DNA from: Nostoc sp. CENA543 | GTDB lineage: Bacteria > Cyanobacteriota > Cyanobacteriia > Cyanobacteriales > Nostocaceae | Assembly (NCBI RefSeq): GCF_002896875.1 | Contig: NZ_CP023278.1 | Span: forward strand, 1,798,001-1,862,000 | Direction: 5' to 3' | Length of the DNA stretch: 64,000 nucleotides | Shown: positions 44,854 through 53,617 of the stretch, in pieces | Position numbering within the stretch: position 1 is the first letter of the stretch | How the letters are laid out: every line of letters starts with the position of its first letter | Program-made: the position numbers and the translations under genes | The notes under the pieces: generated by a model | What the model saw: only the letters and a program-made list of their open reading frames with translations | Database searches by the model: none | Told to the model about the DNA's origin: nothing

Positions 44854-45626
44854 TCGATTTTCTCCTCTAATAAAATTTGTTTAACTTGCTGTTGGTATTG
44901 CGTAATTGCAACTTCTGATAAATAGCAATCTTCTAAAGTTCGCTTCATTGCAGACTCATCTAAATTATTGCCCAATACCTCTAAACCACTAAATCTTTCT
45001 GGTCTTCCCTCTAAATGGCGTGGTAAGTCTAACTCTAAAAACTCGGTCGTCGGTACACCAGCCACAAAATCTGCGTAGAGTGACCTACCATCAGCCACAT
45101 CAAAAATTCCCTTGGCGCGGCTCACTTGACCGTAAGCACCATGAGTAATTTCATACCAAAATTCTTGTAAACTGTCTTCATCAATGACTTGTCCATTGCT
45201 GGGAACTCGCCACAGTTGATTAGAGATGATATTAGTATCGATGTCTGCACCTGGAATTATCTTATCTGCCCAAGCATGATACTCTGACTGTTGCAGCTTT
45301 GGTGGCAGAATAGCCAAAGATTGATAAGATAAACCATCTAAGATTGTTTCTACGCTGGTGAGTTCTAAATAAAAGCCTAATTCTATATAAGCAGCCTCAA
45401 ATTTTGCTAATTGTTGCAAAAACTCTGTTTCTTGTCCATCGTGAAAAACCTTAATATTAGGAAAATCCGCCGCCAGGTGTGTCTGGTCAATGGGGACTTT
45501 TCCCGTACCAGGACTAAAGTAAATTACGTTTACACTAGCGGATAGATTTTGTATTTGTTGGCAAATCCAAGTGGTTTTGCCACAGCCAGCCGGGCCAGCC
45601 ACAACAGTTATATTTGGTACACTCAT
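44850..45626 (-). CDS. CobW-like (COG0523) P-loop protein, probable zinc metallochaperone relative
   Basis: A 258-residue protein. I start it at ATG 45626 (MSVPNITVVAGPAGCGKTTW); the open frame continues upstream into gtcatta repeats. The P-loop GPAGCGKT is at residues 11-18. The C-terminal part carries a CobW_C-like pattern, GQVSRAKGIFDVADG, RPERFSGLEVLGNNLDESAMKRTLEDCYL. The CxCC metal motif of COG0523 GTPases is absent. The Zur/Fur-type box eight bases before the ATG supports a role in zinc deprivation. It overlaps the following metallophosphatase gene by four bases. Confidence 0.7.
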   Translation of the reverse strand: MSVPNITVVAGPAGCGKTTWICQQIQNLSASVNVIYFSPGTGKVPIDQTHLAADFPNIKVFHDGQETEFLQQLAKFEAAYIELGFYLELTSVETILDGLSYQSLAILPPKLQQSEYHAWADKIIPGADIDTNIISNQLWRVPSNGQVIDEDSLQEFWYEITHGAYGQVSRAKGIFDVADGRSLYADFVAGVPTTEFLELDLPRHLEGRPERFSGLEVLGNNLDESAMKRTLEDCYLSEVAITQYQQQVKQILLEEKIE

Positions 45627-45633
45627 GTTTAAA

Positions 45634-45648
45634 TGATAATCATTTTCA
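45634..45648 (-). promoter_or_regulatory. Zur/Fur-type box upstream of the CobW-like gene
   Basis: TGATAATCATTTTCA at 45634-45648 on the plus strand (TGAAAATGATTATCA on the coding strand) is a 7-1-7 inverted repeat with one mismatch to TGATAATNATTATCA. Zur boxes of Anabaena have this form, and the Fur box shares the core. A CobW-like neighbour favours Zur. The box lies between eight and 22 bases upstream of the start codon. Confidence 0.65.
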
Positions 45649-45659
45649 TTGATTTTGAA

Positions 45660-45724
45660 AAGGCATTGGTCAATAGTCAACAGTCAACAGTCAACAGTCA
45701 TTAGTCATTAGTCATTAGTCATTA
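45660..45724. repeat. gtcatta/gtcaaca heptanucleotide repeats
   Basis: About eight copies of gtcaaca and gtcatta in tandem lie upstream of the CobW-like gene on its promoter side. They belong to the same STRR family as 22878-22912 and 46710-46745. Confidence 0.9.
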
Positions 45725-45859
45725 GGCAAAACACTCTACCTTGTCTCCCCATTTCCCATTCCCCATTCCCCATTCCCCAATTTGACAAAAAACTAGCAAC
45801 GGACACACTAAAGTCTCTACAATAATTCCCTGTTGATTAAAATAACTATAGTTGTAATT

Positions 45860-46696
45860 ATGACGAATCAAGCTCCTATTCCAGTAATTGTCAATGGTGC
45901 GGCTGGTAAAATGGGTCGTGAGGTGGTGAAGGCAGTAGCACAAGCACCTGATTTAAATCTAATGGGTGCAATTGATCGCAGTGCAGAACATCAGGGTAAA
46001 GATGCGGGAGAATTAGCGGGTTTAGCAGAACCTTTGGAAGTACCTATCACTGACCAGTTAGAACCGATGTTGGGGTATGTGGCTGGAGAAAGACAGGGGC
46101 CGCCTGGGGTGATTGTAGATTTTACTCATCCTGATTCAGTTTACGATAATGTGCGGAGTGCGATCGCCTATGGAATTCGTCCTGTCGTTGGGACAACGGG
46201 GTTGAGTCCAGAACAACTGCAAGATTTGGCAGATTTTGCGGAAAAGGCTAGTACAGGTTGTTTAGTAATTCCTAACTTTTCCATTGGGATGGTTCTGCTA
46301 CAACAAGCTGCAATTACCGCTTCGCAGTATTTTGACCATGTGGAAATTATCGAATTGCATCACAATCAAAAAGCCGACGCACCTAGCGGAACAGCGATTC
46401 AAACTGCTCAATTACTAGCTCAAATGGGTAAAACATTTAACCCAGCAATTGTGGAAGAAACGGAGAAAATTCCAGGTGCTAGAGGTAGTTTAGCCGAGGA
46501 AGGTATTAGAATACATAGTGTGCGCCTACCTGGACTGATAGCCCATCAGGAAGTGATTTTTGGCGCAGCCGGACAAATTTATACTCTACGCCATGATACC
46601 AGCGATCGCGCCTGCTATATGCCAGGAGTCTTACTAGCGATTCGCAAAGTTTTACAGTTAAAGTCATTAGTGTATGGCTTAGAAAAAATTCTGTAA
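45860..46696 (+). CDS. dapB: 4-hydroxy-tetrahydrodipicolinate reductase
   Basis: A 278-residue DapB of the lysine/diaminopimelate pathway, using NAD(P)H. I start it at ATG 45860 ([19 protein letters not shown]); the frame opens at a TTG at 45833. The nucleotide loop [11 protein letters not shown] is followed by [12 protein letters not shown], the signature [26 protein letters not shown] and the end [17 protein letters not shown]. It diverges from the CobW-like gene with repeats between them. Confidence 0.96.
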   Translation: MTNQAPIPVIVNGAAGKMGREVVKAVAQAPDLNLMGAIDRSAEHQGKDAGELAGLAEPLEVPITDQLEPMLGYVAGERQGPPGVIVDFTHPDSVYDNVRSAIAYGIRPVVGTTGLSPEQLQDLADFAEKASTGCLVIPNFSIGMVLLQQAAITASQYFDHVEIIELHHNQKADAPSGTAIQTAQLLAQMGKTFNPAIVEETEKIPGARGSLAEEGIRIHSVRLPGLIAHQEVIFGAAGQIYTLRHDTSDRACYMPGVLLAIRKVLQLKSLVYGLEKIL

Positions 46697-46890
46697 AACA
46701 GTCAATGGTCATTAGTCATTAGTCATTAGTCATTAGTCATTAGTCAACAGTCACAACTCATTACTCATTACTCACTACTCATTACTCAACAGTCACAACT
46801 CATTACTCAGCACCGGCTAAACGCCGCGCTTCCGCTAACAGCACTCAGCACTCACCACTCATTACTCATTACTCATTACTCAGCACTATT
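46697..46890. repeat. STRR spacer (gtcatta and actcatt units)
   Basis: Gtcatta units at 46705-46745 are followed by tcattactcac/actcattact units up to 46887, with a short GC-rich piece at 46811-46840. No gene is present. Confidence 0.8.
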
Positions 46891-47583
46891 ATGCTTGTCC
46901 CACTGACTCGCCAGAAATTTGAACAACTCATTCCTTTGATTGCGACTGGCCCACAGTACAAGTATTACTGGGGGAAGTTTGCTAATTTTTTGCAGCGTCT
47001 GTTGATTTCTGTAGTGGTTGTAGCTGTAATTCTGTTGGTAAAGGTGTTGTTTCGGCTGGTCACTAGCCCCATATTATTTTTTGTAGGAGTGGTTGCTGCG
47101 CTGTTTTGGCTATGGTATCCGATATTTCAAGCTAGTATCCGCAATATCAAATGTCGTCGTTACAAATATAGTGGGTTTTTTCGGGGTCGAATTCTTGATT
47201 GGTGGATTACAGAAAAGTTAATCGGCAAACAAGAAACCGTCAACAGTAAAGGCGAATTGGTGATTGTGGAAAATCGAGAAAAACGCATTAATATCGAGGT
47301 CGGTGATGATACAGGATTTAGTGTTGAGTTAGAAGCACCACTACGTCCCTTTCACAAAGAAATTGTCCGTGGACAAATAGCCGAAATGGTTGTGATGTCA
47401 AATAGTCCAGATTTGAGTAGCATTGAAGACTTTAGTGATGTGTATATTCCCAGTCGTAACCTCTGGGTTAGCGATTATCCTTACATCAGAAGAGATTTCT
47501 TTGACGGAGTCAGCAGTCGCTTACGAGAAAACCGACAACCAAGAAGACAAAACTCCCGTCGTCCTCGTCGGAATAGGGAATGA
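46891..47583 (+). CDS. cyanobacterial membrane protein of unknown function, 230 aa
   Basis: Two adjacent membrane helices lie at about residues 36-58 and 61-80 (RLLISVVVVAVILLVKVLF and SPILFFVGVVAALFWLWYP). The next part is soluble and beta-rich (GELVIVENREKRINIEVGDDTGFSVELEAP), and the C-terminus is a highly basic Arg/Asn tail (RENRQPRRQNSRRPRRNRE). I know no function. The basic tail may contact membrane lipids or nucleic acid. Confidence 0.7.
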   Translation: MLVPLTRQKFEQLIPLIATGPQYKYYWGKFANFLQRLLISVVVVAVILLVKVLFRLVTSPILFFVGVVAALFWLWYPIFQASIRNIKCRRYKYSGFFRGRILDWWITEKLIGKQETVNSKGELVIVENREKRINIEVGDDTGFSVELEAPLRPFHKEIVRGQIAEMVVMSNSPDLSSIEDFSDVYIPSRNLWVSDYPYIRRDFFDGVSSRLRENRQPRRQNSRRPRRNRE

Positions 47584-47676
47584 GGACAAGGGGCAGGGTG
47601 TAGAGGGCAGGGGGAAAAGCGCATCTCAAAATAATCTATCTCCCTTGCTCCCTGCTCCTTGTCTCCCTGCCTCTTC

Positions 47677-48399
47677 TTACCTATCGTAATAGACTCTGGC
47701 GTTACCGAAGCCGCGATCGCGAACAATATTATTCCAACTTTCGGCTTCGGTGCGCTGTCTAAAAGGCCCTATGGCTACGTGTGGGCCTAGCGGTTGTCTT
47801 TTTTCTGCGACTAAACCGTATAATCCTGTAACCTGTCTGACTTGATTGGCAACTATTGATAAATCTTGTGGTTTCGTGGGAATAGTTACGTAATACCTGG
47901 ATTTACTACCGACGTTACCAGTATTGCCATTTCCAGGATTCGAGGGGATTTGTTGTCCATCACTGACAATTCTTGCACCATAAACTCCAATAGCATTGAG
48001 TTGTCTAACTCGTTGTTGTGCATTGCCTTGTTCATTAAATACCCCAGATTGAATCACAGAACGACCATTTAATTGGCGAAAATATGCGCTGGGTTCAACA
48101 TTTTGGCGGATTTGTTGCAAAGTCCATTCACTGTTGCTTTCAACGTAAACTGAGTAGCGTTGAAAACTTTGGTTGTAAGGATACTGTTCTTGTTGGTATT
48201 GATTAAAAAATTCTACGGGCTGATTTTGTGCGTAGTCTGGTGGGGGTGGTAAATTTTCTAAGACAGTCTGAGACAGCAGTATTTTATTACTTTTGCTGAT
48301 TTGTCCCTGGGCGGGATGAGTCAGCAATAATAGACAACTACCTAAGAAGACAGACATGATAGGTAATTTCATGTATGTGCTTGTTATCTGGTTAGACAT
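47677..48399 (-). CDS. secreted SPOR-like domain protein
   Basis: A 240-residue protein with a signal peptide, MKLPIMSVFLGSCLLLLTHPAQGQ, which begins at Met10 of the longer frame; the start could be either Met. Mature sequence has YSVYVESNSEWTLQQIRQ, SVIQSGVFNEQGNAQQRVRQLNAIGVYGARIVS and VAIGPFRQRTEAESWNNIVR, which fit two SPOR-type (peptidoglycan-binding) repeats. Probably exported to the periplasm. It is convergent with the membrane-protein gene. Confidence 0.75.
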   Translation of the reverse strand: MSNQITSTYMKLPIMSVFLGSCLLLLTHPAQGQISKSNKILLSQTVLENLPPPPDYAQNQPVEFFNQYQQEQYPYNQSFQRYSVYVESNSEWTLQQIRQNVEPSAYFRQLNGRSVIQSGVFNEQGNAQQRVRQLNAIGVYGARIVSDGQQIPSNPGNGNTGNVGSKSRYYVTIPTKPQDLSIVANQVRQVTGLYGLVAEKRQPLGPHVAIGPFRQRTEAESWNNIVRDRGFGNARVYYDR

Positions 48400-48644
48400 A
48401 GTAAGTAATGCAACTTATGATCTATAAATTTTGTGCAAATTTCCCTAATTGCTAGCTTAAATTGTGTAAGTCGATGTGGCAATGAACACCTGAAGAAAAA
48501 TGAGAATGAAGTCCTGTTTTACTGGGGGTTTGAAGCGGATATGTTAGAATTGAGCAGTTAAAAATCTTGAGTATTGTAGTTGGCGATCGCAAGGTAAATT
48601 TTTACATACAGCGCAGCGATCACGCCCGGCTTAACTGAAAAGAT

Positions 48645-49700
48645 ATGAAAAAAGTCGTCGTTGGTCTTTCTGGTGGCGTTGACAGTTCTACCGCCGCCGC
48701 TATTCTCCACCATCAGGGCTATGAAGTGATTGGTTTGACCCTTTGGCTAATGAAAGGCAAAGGGCAATGTTGCTCTGAAGGGATGATCGACGCGGCTTCT
48801 ATTTGTGAACAATTGGGCATTCCCCATCAAGTAGTTGATATGCGGGATGTCTTTCAAAACCAGATTGTTGATTATCTGGTGAGTGGTTACAGTGTGGGAA
48901 TTACACCCTTACCTTGTTCCCAGTGCAATAAAACGGTGAAGTTCGGCCCAATGGTACAGTATGCCCGTGAACAGTTGGGATGTGATCGCATTGCCACCGG
49001 TCACTATGCCCGGATAAACTACGATGAAACCACAGGACGTTACCAACTATTAAGGGCTGTTGACCGCAATAAAGACCAATCTTACTTTCTGTATGATTTG
49101 TCTCAAGATTTACTTGCCGCATCGTTATTTCCTCTAGGGGAAATGCAAAAAGCCGACACTCGCAGGATAGCTACAGAACACGGCTTAAAGACTGCTGACA
49201 AACCAGAAAGTCAAGACTTGTGCTTAGTAGAAAGCAATGGCTCAATGCGGGCATTTTTAGATAAATATCTTGCGCCCAAAACAGGTGATATCGTCGATAC
49301 CACAGGCAAAGTTTTGGGACAACATGATGGTGTCCATCATTACACCATTGGTCAGCGCAAAGGTTTAGGAATTGCGGCGGCTGAACCGTTGTATGTAATT
49401 GAATTAGACGCGGTAAATAATAGAGTAGTAGTAGGCGATCGCACTAAAGCTACCCAACCAGAATGTACAGTGAGCCGAGTTAATTGGGTATCCATTGCTG
49501 AACCCACTTCCCCCATTCGTGCGGAAGTGCAGATTCGCTATCGTTCTACACCTGAACCTGTGACGGTGATCCCCTTAGAAAATTCCCGTGTGCGCGTGGT
49601 GTTTGACGAACCCCAATTCAGCATCACTCCTGGACAAGCTGCTGTTTGGTACGACGGTGAAAAAGTTCTCGGTGGGGGAATTATCGAACAGAGTGCTTAG
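48645..49700 (+). CDS. mnmA: tRNA 2-thiouridylase
   Basis: A 351-residue MnmA that thiolates U34 of tRNA-Lys, Glu and Gln. The PP-loop is GLSGGVDSS at residues 8-16. The catalytic Cys pair is Cys94 (PCSQCNK) and Cys193 (SQDLCLV). The tRNA-binding and beta-barrel parts ([19 protein letters not shown] and [19 protein letters not shown]) are intact. ATG 48645 is the only sensible start. Confidence 0.97.
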   Translation: MKKVVVGLSGGVDSSTAAAILHHQGYEVIGLTLWLMKGKGQCCSEGMIDAASICEQLGIPHQVVDMRDVFQNQIVDYLVSGYSVGITPLPCSQCNKTVKFGPMVQYAREQLGCDRIATGHYARINYDETTGRYQLLRAVDRNKDQSYFLYDLSQDLLAASLFPLGEMQKADTRRIATEHGLKTADKPESQDLCLVESNGSMRAFLDKYLAPKTGDIVDTTGKVLGQHDGVHHYTIGQRKGLGIAAAEPLYVIELDAVNNRVVVGDRTKATQPECTVSRVNWVSIAEPTSPIRAEVQIRYRSTPEPVTVIPLENSRVRVVFDEPQFSITPGQAAVWYDGEKVLGGGIIEQSA

Positions 49701-49707
49701 AATGTAG

Positions 49708-49735
49708 GTTGGGTTGAGCGATAGCGAAACCCAAC
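49708..49735 (+). terminator. hairpin after mnmA, possible terminator
   Basis: GTTGGGTT (49708-49715) pairs with AACCCAAC (49728-49735). It lies eight bases after the mnmA stop codon, but no T-run follows. The ggttgggtt-type palindrome is a common dispersed repeat in cyanobacteria, so termination is only possible. Confidence 0.4.
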
Positions 49736-49857
49736 ATAACACGATGTGCGACTTATATATTCTGTAGCAAATTCTTCAAACTGAAGAGGGTGATAATTGT
49801 CGCGATTAACCCCATTTTATTTCGGGCAGAGCATAAATCATAAAGAATGCTTCCGTT

Positions 49858-50175
49858 TTAATAAAGCACACTGTTTAACCCACGATTCTTTACCAAGTGT
49901 AGTAGTTTAAGAGACGCTCCACTAGGCCGCTTTTGTCCTATTTCCCATTTTTGAACGGTTGAAGGACTTATATTCAAAATACGCGCAAAAACTGCTTGGC
50001 TTACTTGAGATGATTCCCGTATTTCTTTAATTTGATTAGGTTCTAGAGGCTCAATAGGAGGTAGACATAGGTGTTCAAATTCGCGCAATGTAGTTTGACT
50101 CATTAGCCCAGCTTTGTTTAAGTCTTTTACTGTTTCATGAACCGCTTCCAGAATTGCTGACTTTTTCTTCCGCAT
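49858..50175 (-). CDS. XRE-family helix-turn-helix protein, orphan antitoxin-like
   Basis: A 105-residue HTH protein. The HTH is in EIRESSQVSQAVFARILNISPSTVQKWEIGQKRPSG (residues about 49-84). The N-terminal part KSAILEAVHETVKDLNKAGLMSQTTLREFEHLCL and the fold match antitoxins partnered with RelE-type toxins (HigA-like). No intact toxin gene is present immediately upstream, where a toxin normally lies. Confidence 0.8.
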   Translation of the reverse strand: MRKKKSAILEAVHETVKDLNKAGLMSQTTLREFEHLCLPPIEPLEPNQIKEIRESSQVSQAVFARILNISPSTVQKWEIGQKRPSGASLKLLHLVKNRGLNSVLY

Positions 50176-50264
50176 TACAAATCACCTCTATTAACGCATT
50201 ACTATTTTTTGCCTGTTCAAGCTCATCATGTGTATAACTTTCTTCCTAAAAGATATTCAAACAA

Positions 50265-50395
50265 GTAATACCAAGTTGAAACATGATTGCGACAAATGGA
50301 TTGCCCAAAAGCTTACCAGTAAAGCATTCCACAATCCAAAATCTAAAATATAAAATCCAAAATGGTATAAGGTGCGTCAGCGCATAAGAACCTTG
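50265..50395. mobile_element. MITE-like element related to 10635-10737
   Basis: It is bounded by an ATACCA end at about 50267 and a matching TGGTAT end at about 50369, with aatccaaaatctaaaat repeats near the right end. The general layout is that of the other two elements, but the inner sequence is different, so it is only a possible member. Confidence 0.35.
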
Positions 50396-50453
50396 CTTAT
50401 ACCAAGAGATTCTTTACACTGACGCACCCTACCAAATACTATTGACTATTTGA

Positions 50454-51056
50454 CTAACTCGCCACTTCCGCTACTTCAATAACCCGCCCTTCGTAATCTT
50501 TAACCAAAAAATTGAGGGGCTTTTGGGAGCGAATCTTAAATTTTAAACCGCGTGTTTCTACCCGCAATAAAATCATTTCTAAGCAGTCACGGTCAAAACA
50601 AACGTGACGTTGCTGATTTTTCATTCCCAAACTCGCGCCGGTAATAACGTGCAGTTGGGTGTTTTTCTTTAGCTGATACCAGAGTCCATCATTACCGTTG
50701 CTGGTTGTCTTCCCTGACCAACTGGGACTGGTGGACATATATAGCGGGTCGATACCTGTCGCGCCTATGGTTTGTTCGTAGTTGTAGTAGTAGTGCAGTG
50801 GTACTTCTGCGGCGGGTAAATCTAATAGACCTTCATATAATTGTCTAGCAATCTCTAAATCAGACACCATCACAGTATGCACTTTGGGCGCGCTGGTGAG
50901 GAATAGCCACATAGCACCCGCATAGGCTGCTAGGAGCATTACCATAATGCCTTGAGTGGAAAATAGGCTATCTAGGGGAAGGGAGGGTAAAAAAGAGCCT
51001 AAAGTCAAAGGCGTGAGCAGAAACGATATCACACTAGCTGCTATAACCATGAACAA
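50454..51056 (-). CDS. membrane-anchored glyoxalase-like (VOC) protein
   Basis: A 200-residue protein with two N-terminal hydrophobic segments (MFMVIAASVISFLLTPLTL and IMVMLLAAYAGAMWLFL). The rest resembles a glyoxalase/bleomycin-resistance domain: KVHTVMVSDLEIARQLYEGLLDLPAAEVPLHYYYN and HVCFDRDCLEMILLRVETRGLKFKIRSQKPLNFLVKDYEGRVIEV. The metal ligands of glyoxalase I cannot be traced with confidence. Function unknown; no neighbours help. Confidence 0.65.
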   Translation of the reverse strand: MFMVIAASVISFLLTPLTLGSFLPSLPLDSLFSTQGIMVMLLAAYAGAMWLFLTSAPKVHTVMVSDLEIARQLYEGLLDLPAAEVPLHYYYNYEQTIGATGIDPLYMSTSPSWSGKTTSNGNDGLWYQLKKNTQLHVITGASLGMKNQQRHVCFDRDCLEMILLRVETRGLKFKIRSQKPLNFLVKDYEGRVIEVAEVAS

Positions 51057-51247
51057 ATTAGAAATTATATAAGATATCCGCTTTTATTATTGTCGATCAG
51101 GACTTAAAAGGGGTGTTTATTTTAGTGTACCAAGACTAAACTTGTCTGAGCCTCCACCCCAAAGACAGCAACATCAAGATATTATACTGCTGACTCTCAA
51201 ACTTTATATTGCTAATACTATCTTAATCACTATCCATCGGCAGACTC

Positions 51248-51877
51248 ATGCAAATTCCTCAATTTCCTGAAACCAACCACCCTTTAGTTAAGTCACTGTT
51301 TCATCATAGTGACCAAGAATTACTGGATTTGTTTCAACATCATCCTGATGATGGCAAATACTTTACAGTGATTTTTTGCCGTTATAGTCCGATAGTTTAC
51401 ACTTTGATTCAACATTCGGCGCGATCGCCTGTGCAAGCTGAGTATTTATTTGCTCTGACTTGGCGACATATCTATTATGAACTCGGTGGACTGGATTTAA
51501 ACAACCCCCTTCCAGGTCAAGAAGGTATGACTTTGCAAAATTGGCTGATTAATATTACAGCCGTTTGCATTAACGAAATTCAGCTACCACCTACAGAAGC
51601 CATACATTATTCCCTACAAGCTACTTCGCCGCCGTTTTGGTGCTATGTAGAACAGGCTTTAGACCAATTGCCCCCCATTTTAAGATTAATCGTCTTAATG
51701 GCGCAGACTTTTCACTGGAGCGAAACGCGGATTGCGGCTTACCTACAAGCGGAAGGGGAAAAGATTACACCGACTGAAGTAGCCAATTTTCTCCAGGAAG
51801 GCTATCGTATGTTAGAGGACAAATTACCCGCAGATATCCGCGCTATCTACTTAGGAGAGGATTTGGTCAAGTCGTAA
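51248..51877 (+). CDS. sigma-70-like (ECF-type) regulatory protein
   Basis: A 209-residue protein with a region-2-like start (ELLDLFQHHPDDGKYFTVIFCRYSPIVYTLIQHSARSPVQAEYLFALTWRHIYYEL) and a region-4-like end (LDQLPPILRLIVLMAQTFHWSETRIAAYLQ). The region 4 HTH is extended. The match to standard ECF factors is loose, so it could be a divergent sigma factor or an anti-sigma-related protein. It precedes the TPR gene by 70 bp on the same strand, suggesting an operon. Confidence 0.7.
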   Translation: MQIPQFPETNHPLVKSLFHHSDQELLDLFQHHPDDGKYFTVIFCRYSPIVYTLIQHSARSPVQAEYLFALTWRHIYYELGGLDLNNPLPGQEGMTLQNWLINITAVCINEIQLPPTEAIHYSLQATSPPFWCYVEQALDQLPPILRLIVLMAQTFHWSETRIAAYLQAEGEKITPTEVANFLQEGYRMLEDKLPADIRAIYLGEDLVKS

Positions 51878-51947
51878 CCTTAAGTATATATCCGTAAGCA
51901 GGTAGTCTTAATATTACCATTTAGCCCAAATTCCAGGGGTAAGTTTT

Positions 51948-53045
51948 ATGAGACAAAAGCCTACAACGTTAAATTTCCCCTCCCTTAGAACTCCAAGCTA
52001 TTGGTTGGTGAATAAATATAAGTTTTTTAGTTATTCTTTCGTACTGTTGGCTGTAGTGCTGACTCCTGTGATGGCGAATGCAGTTGATATCACGGAACAA
52101 TTGCACAGACCCTCAAATAATTCCTTTGGTAGACAATCAAGAGATGATGCAGATGCTCTCTTGCGTGTTGGTCAAAAACACTATGATGCTGGCTATCCTG
52201 AAAAGGCTATTGATGCAGGGTTACAAGCACTGAAGATTTATCATGCTATCGGTGACTTCCGTGCTAAGGGATTGACTTACGATTTATTAGCAAAAGCTTA
52301 TATTCAACTAGGACGCTACAAAGAAGGTGAAGACGCGCTCAGGCGACAGTTAGGAATCGCACGGGATACCCAAGATTTTCAATCGCAGATTTTCGTCTTA
52401 AATAATATCGGGACTTTATTTTTACAATCTGGTCAACCTGCTCCCGCCGATAAAATGCTGGAAGAAGCCTTAAAAATTGCTCAAAATGTCAAAAATATTG
52501 AGGGACAAGGCTTATCTTTAAGTAATTTAGGCTTGGTGTATGCTAGGCAGGGTGATTACAACAAAGCCATTAAACTATACGAAACAGCCTTAATTTACCG
52601 TCGCCGCAGTGGTGATTTGCGGGGTGAATTAAATACATTAAATAACTTAGGTGATGCTTATTTAGAGGCTGGTAATTATCAAGACACTATAGCTACTTTT
52701 GGCGCAGCAATGGGAATGGCCAGAATAAATCGCGATCGCGCCAATCAAATTCGCGCCATTGACGGCTTAGTTACCGCACACACTGCGGCGGGACGCTACG
52801 AACGCGCCTTTGAATTACTCCAACAGCGTTTAATTCTCGCCCAGGAACTACAAAATCTCCCAGAACAATTAAGGTCTTTTGAATCCTACGCCCAACTATA
52901 CGAGCTGTTAGGTAACTATCCCACTGCCCAAAATTTCTATGAAAGAGCTATCATACTCTCACAAAACCTCAAAGACAGTAGAAAAGAAGTAGTATTACGC
53001 GATCGCCTCACCCAAATGTTAAAGCGGCGTGTAAAGAGTAGTTAA
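51948..53045 (+). CDS. exported tetratricopeptide-repeat protein
   Basis: A 365-residue protein with a signal peptide or N-terminal anchor (FFSYSFVLLAVVLTPVMANA). From residue about 60 to 345 there are at least seven TPR units, such as ALLRVGQKHYDAGYPEKAIDAGLQALKIY and LSNLGLVYARQGDYNKAIKLYETAL. TPR arrays mediate protein-protein contacts, here probably at the cell surface or periplasm. It follows the sigma-like gene closely. Confidence 0.85.
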   Translation: MRQKPTTLNFPSLRTPSYWLVNKYKFFSYSFVLLAVVLTPVMANAVDITEQLHRPSNNSFGRQSRDDADALLRVGQKHYDAGYPEKAIDAGLQALKIYHAIGDFRAKGLTYDLLAKAYIQLGRYKEGEDALRRQLGIARDTQDFQSQIFVLNNIGTLFLQSGQPAPADKMLEEALKIAQNVKNIEGQGLSLSNLGLVYARQGDYNKAIKLYETALIYRRRSGDLRGELNTLNNLGDAYLEAGNYQDTIATFGAAMGMARINRDRANQIRAIDGLVTAHTAAGRYERAFELLQQRLILAQELQNLPEQLRSFESYAQLYELLGNYPTAQNFYERAIILSQNLKDSRKEVVLRDRLTQMLKRRVKSS

Positions 53046-53617
53046 TTCAATGTATTTTAGCGATTTTCAGCCAAAAATATTCTAATTCTCTTCTAGGGTA
53101 GATCATACAGCCTACCCTCAAATGTCTAATGGTACTTGTACTCCCCAATGCCAGAAAAAGTAAAAAGCCAAAAGAATCTTTTCCTTTCTTTTTACTTTTG
53201 CCTTTTACCTTTATCCCCAACTTTCCTGAGAGAATATTCTTGACACTCCTCAGCTATTATGATGAGGATTCTTGCTTCATCCGTCCTCCCTAGAAACCTG
53301 AATATAGAATATTCAAATCTCCCTGTTTGGATACGTCCACAAGCGCACACGGACTGCCCGACCGCATTTGAAACGATTTCTTCAATTTTTGCTCTACTCC
53401 CAAATTTGTACAAGATTTAGGATTTTTACTACCAGGGTTCCGGATCAGGAGTCGTCCGCTTGACCTACTTCGTTTTTTATGTATGCGCTTTACCGCTAAC
53501 AAAATCATATCACGAAAGCCTTCCCAGAAGGACGGGGCTTTAAACCCAAATTTTCGGTAAATAGAACTGTACTGGTTGTAGTAATTTATAAAAACCATCA
53601 CCATACCCTTCAGAGCC
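53046..53617. other. gap with a degenerate IS200/IS605-type end
   Basis: On the minus strand, ATGAAGCAAGAATCC at about 53266-53280, followed by a CCTCA-TGAGG hairpin and AGTGTCAAG at about 53237-53245, matches the 3' end of the tnpB element (MKESPSL stop, hairpin, AGTGTCAAC). The rest of the region is not alignable by eye, but carries a 6 bp-arm hairpin (AAAGCC at 53514-53519 and GGCTTT at 53537-53542). Frames of 60-127 codons here overlap each other and are not convincing. Confidence 0.4.

Noticed and set aside
50176-50270. Possible RelE-type toxin partner of the orphan HTH antitoxin
   Set aside because: The minus-strand frame reads ESYTHDELEQAKNSNALIEV but is preceded by a stop codon within a few bases and shows no toxin core; at best a remnant.
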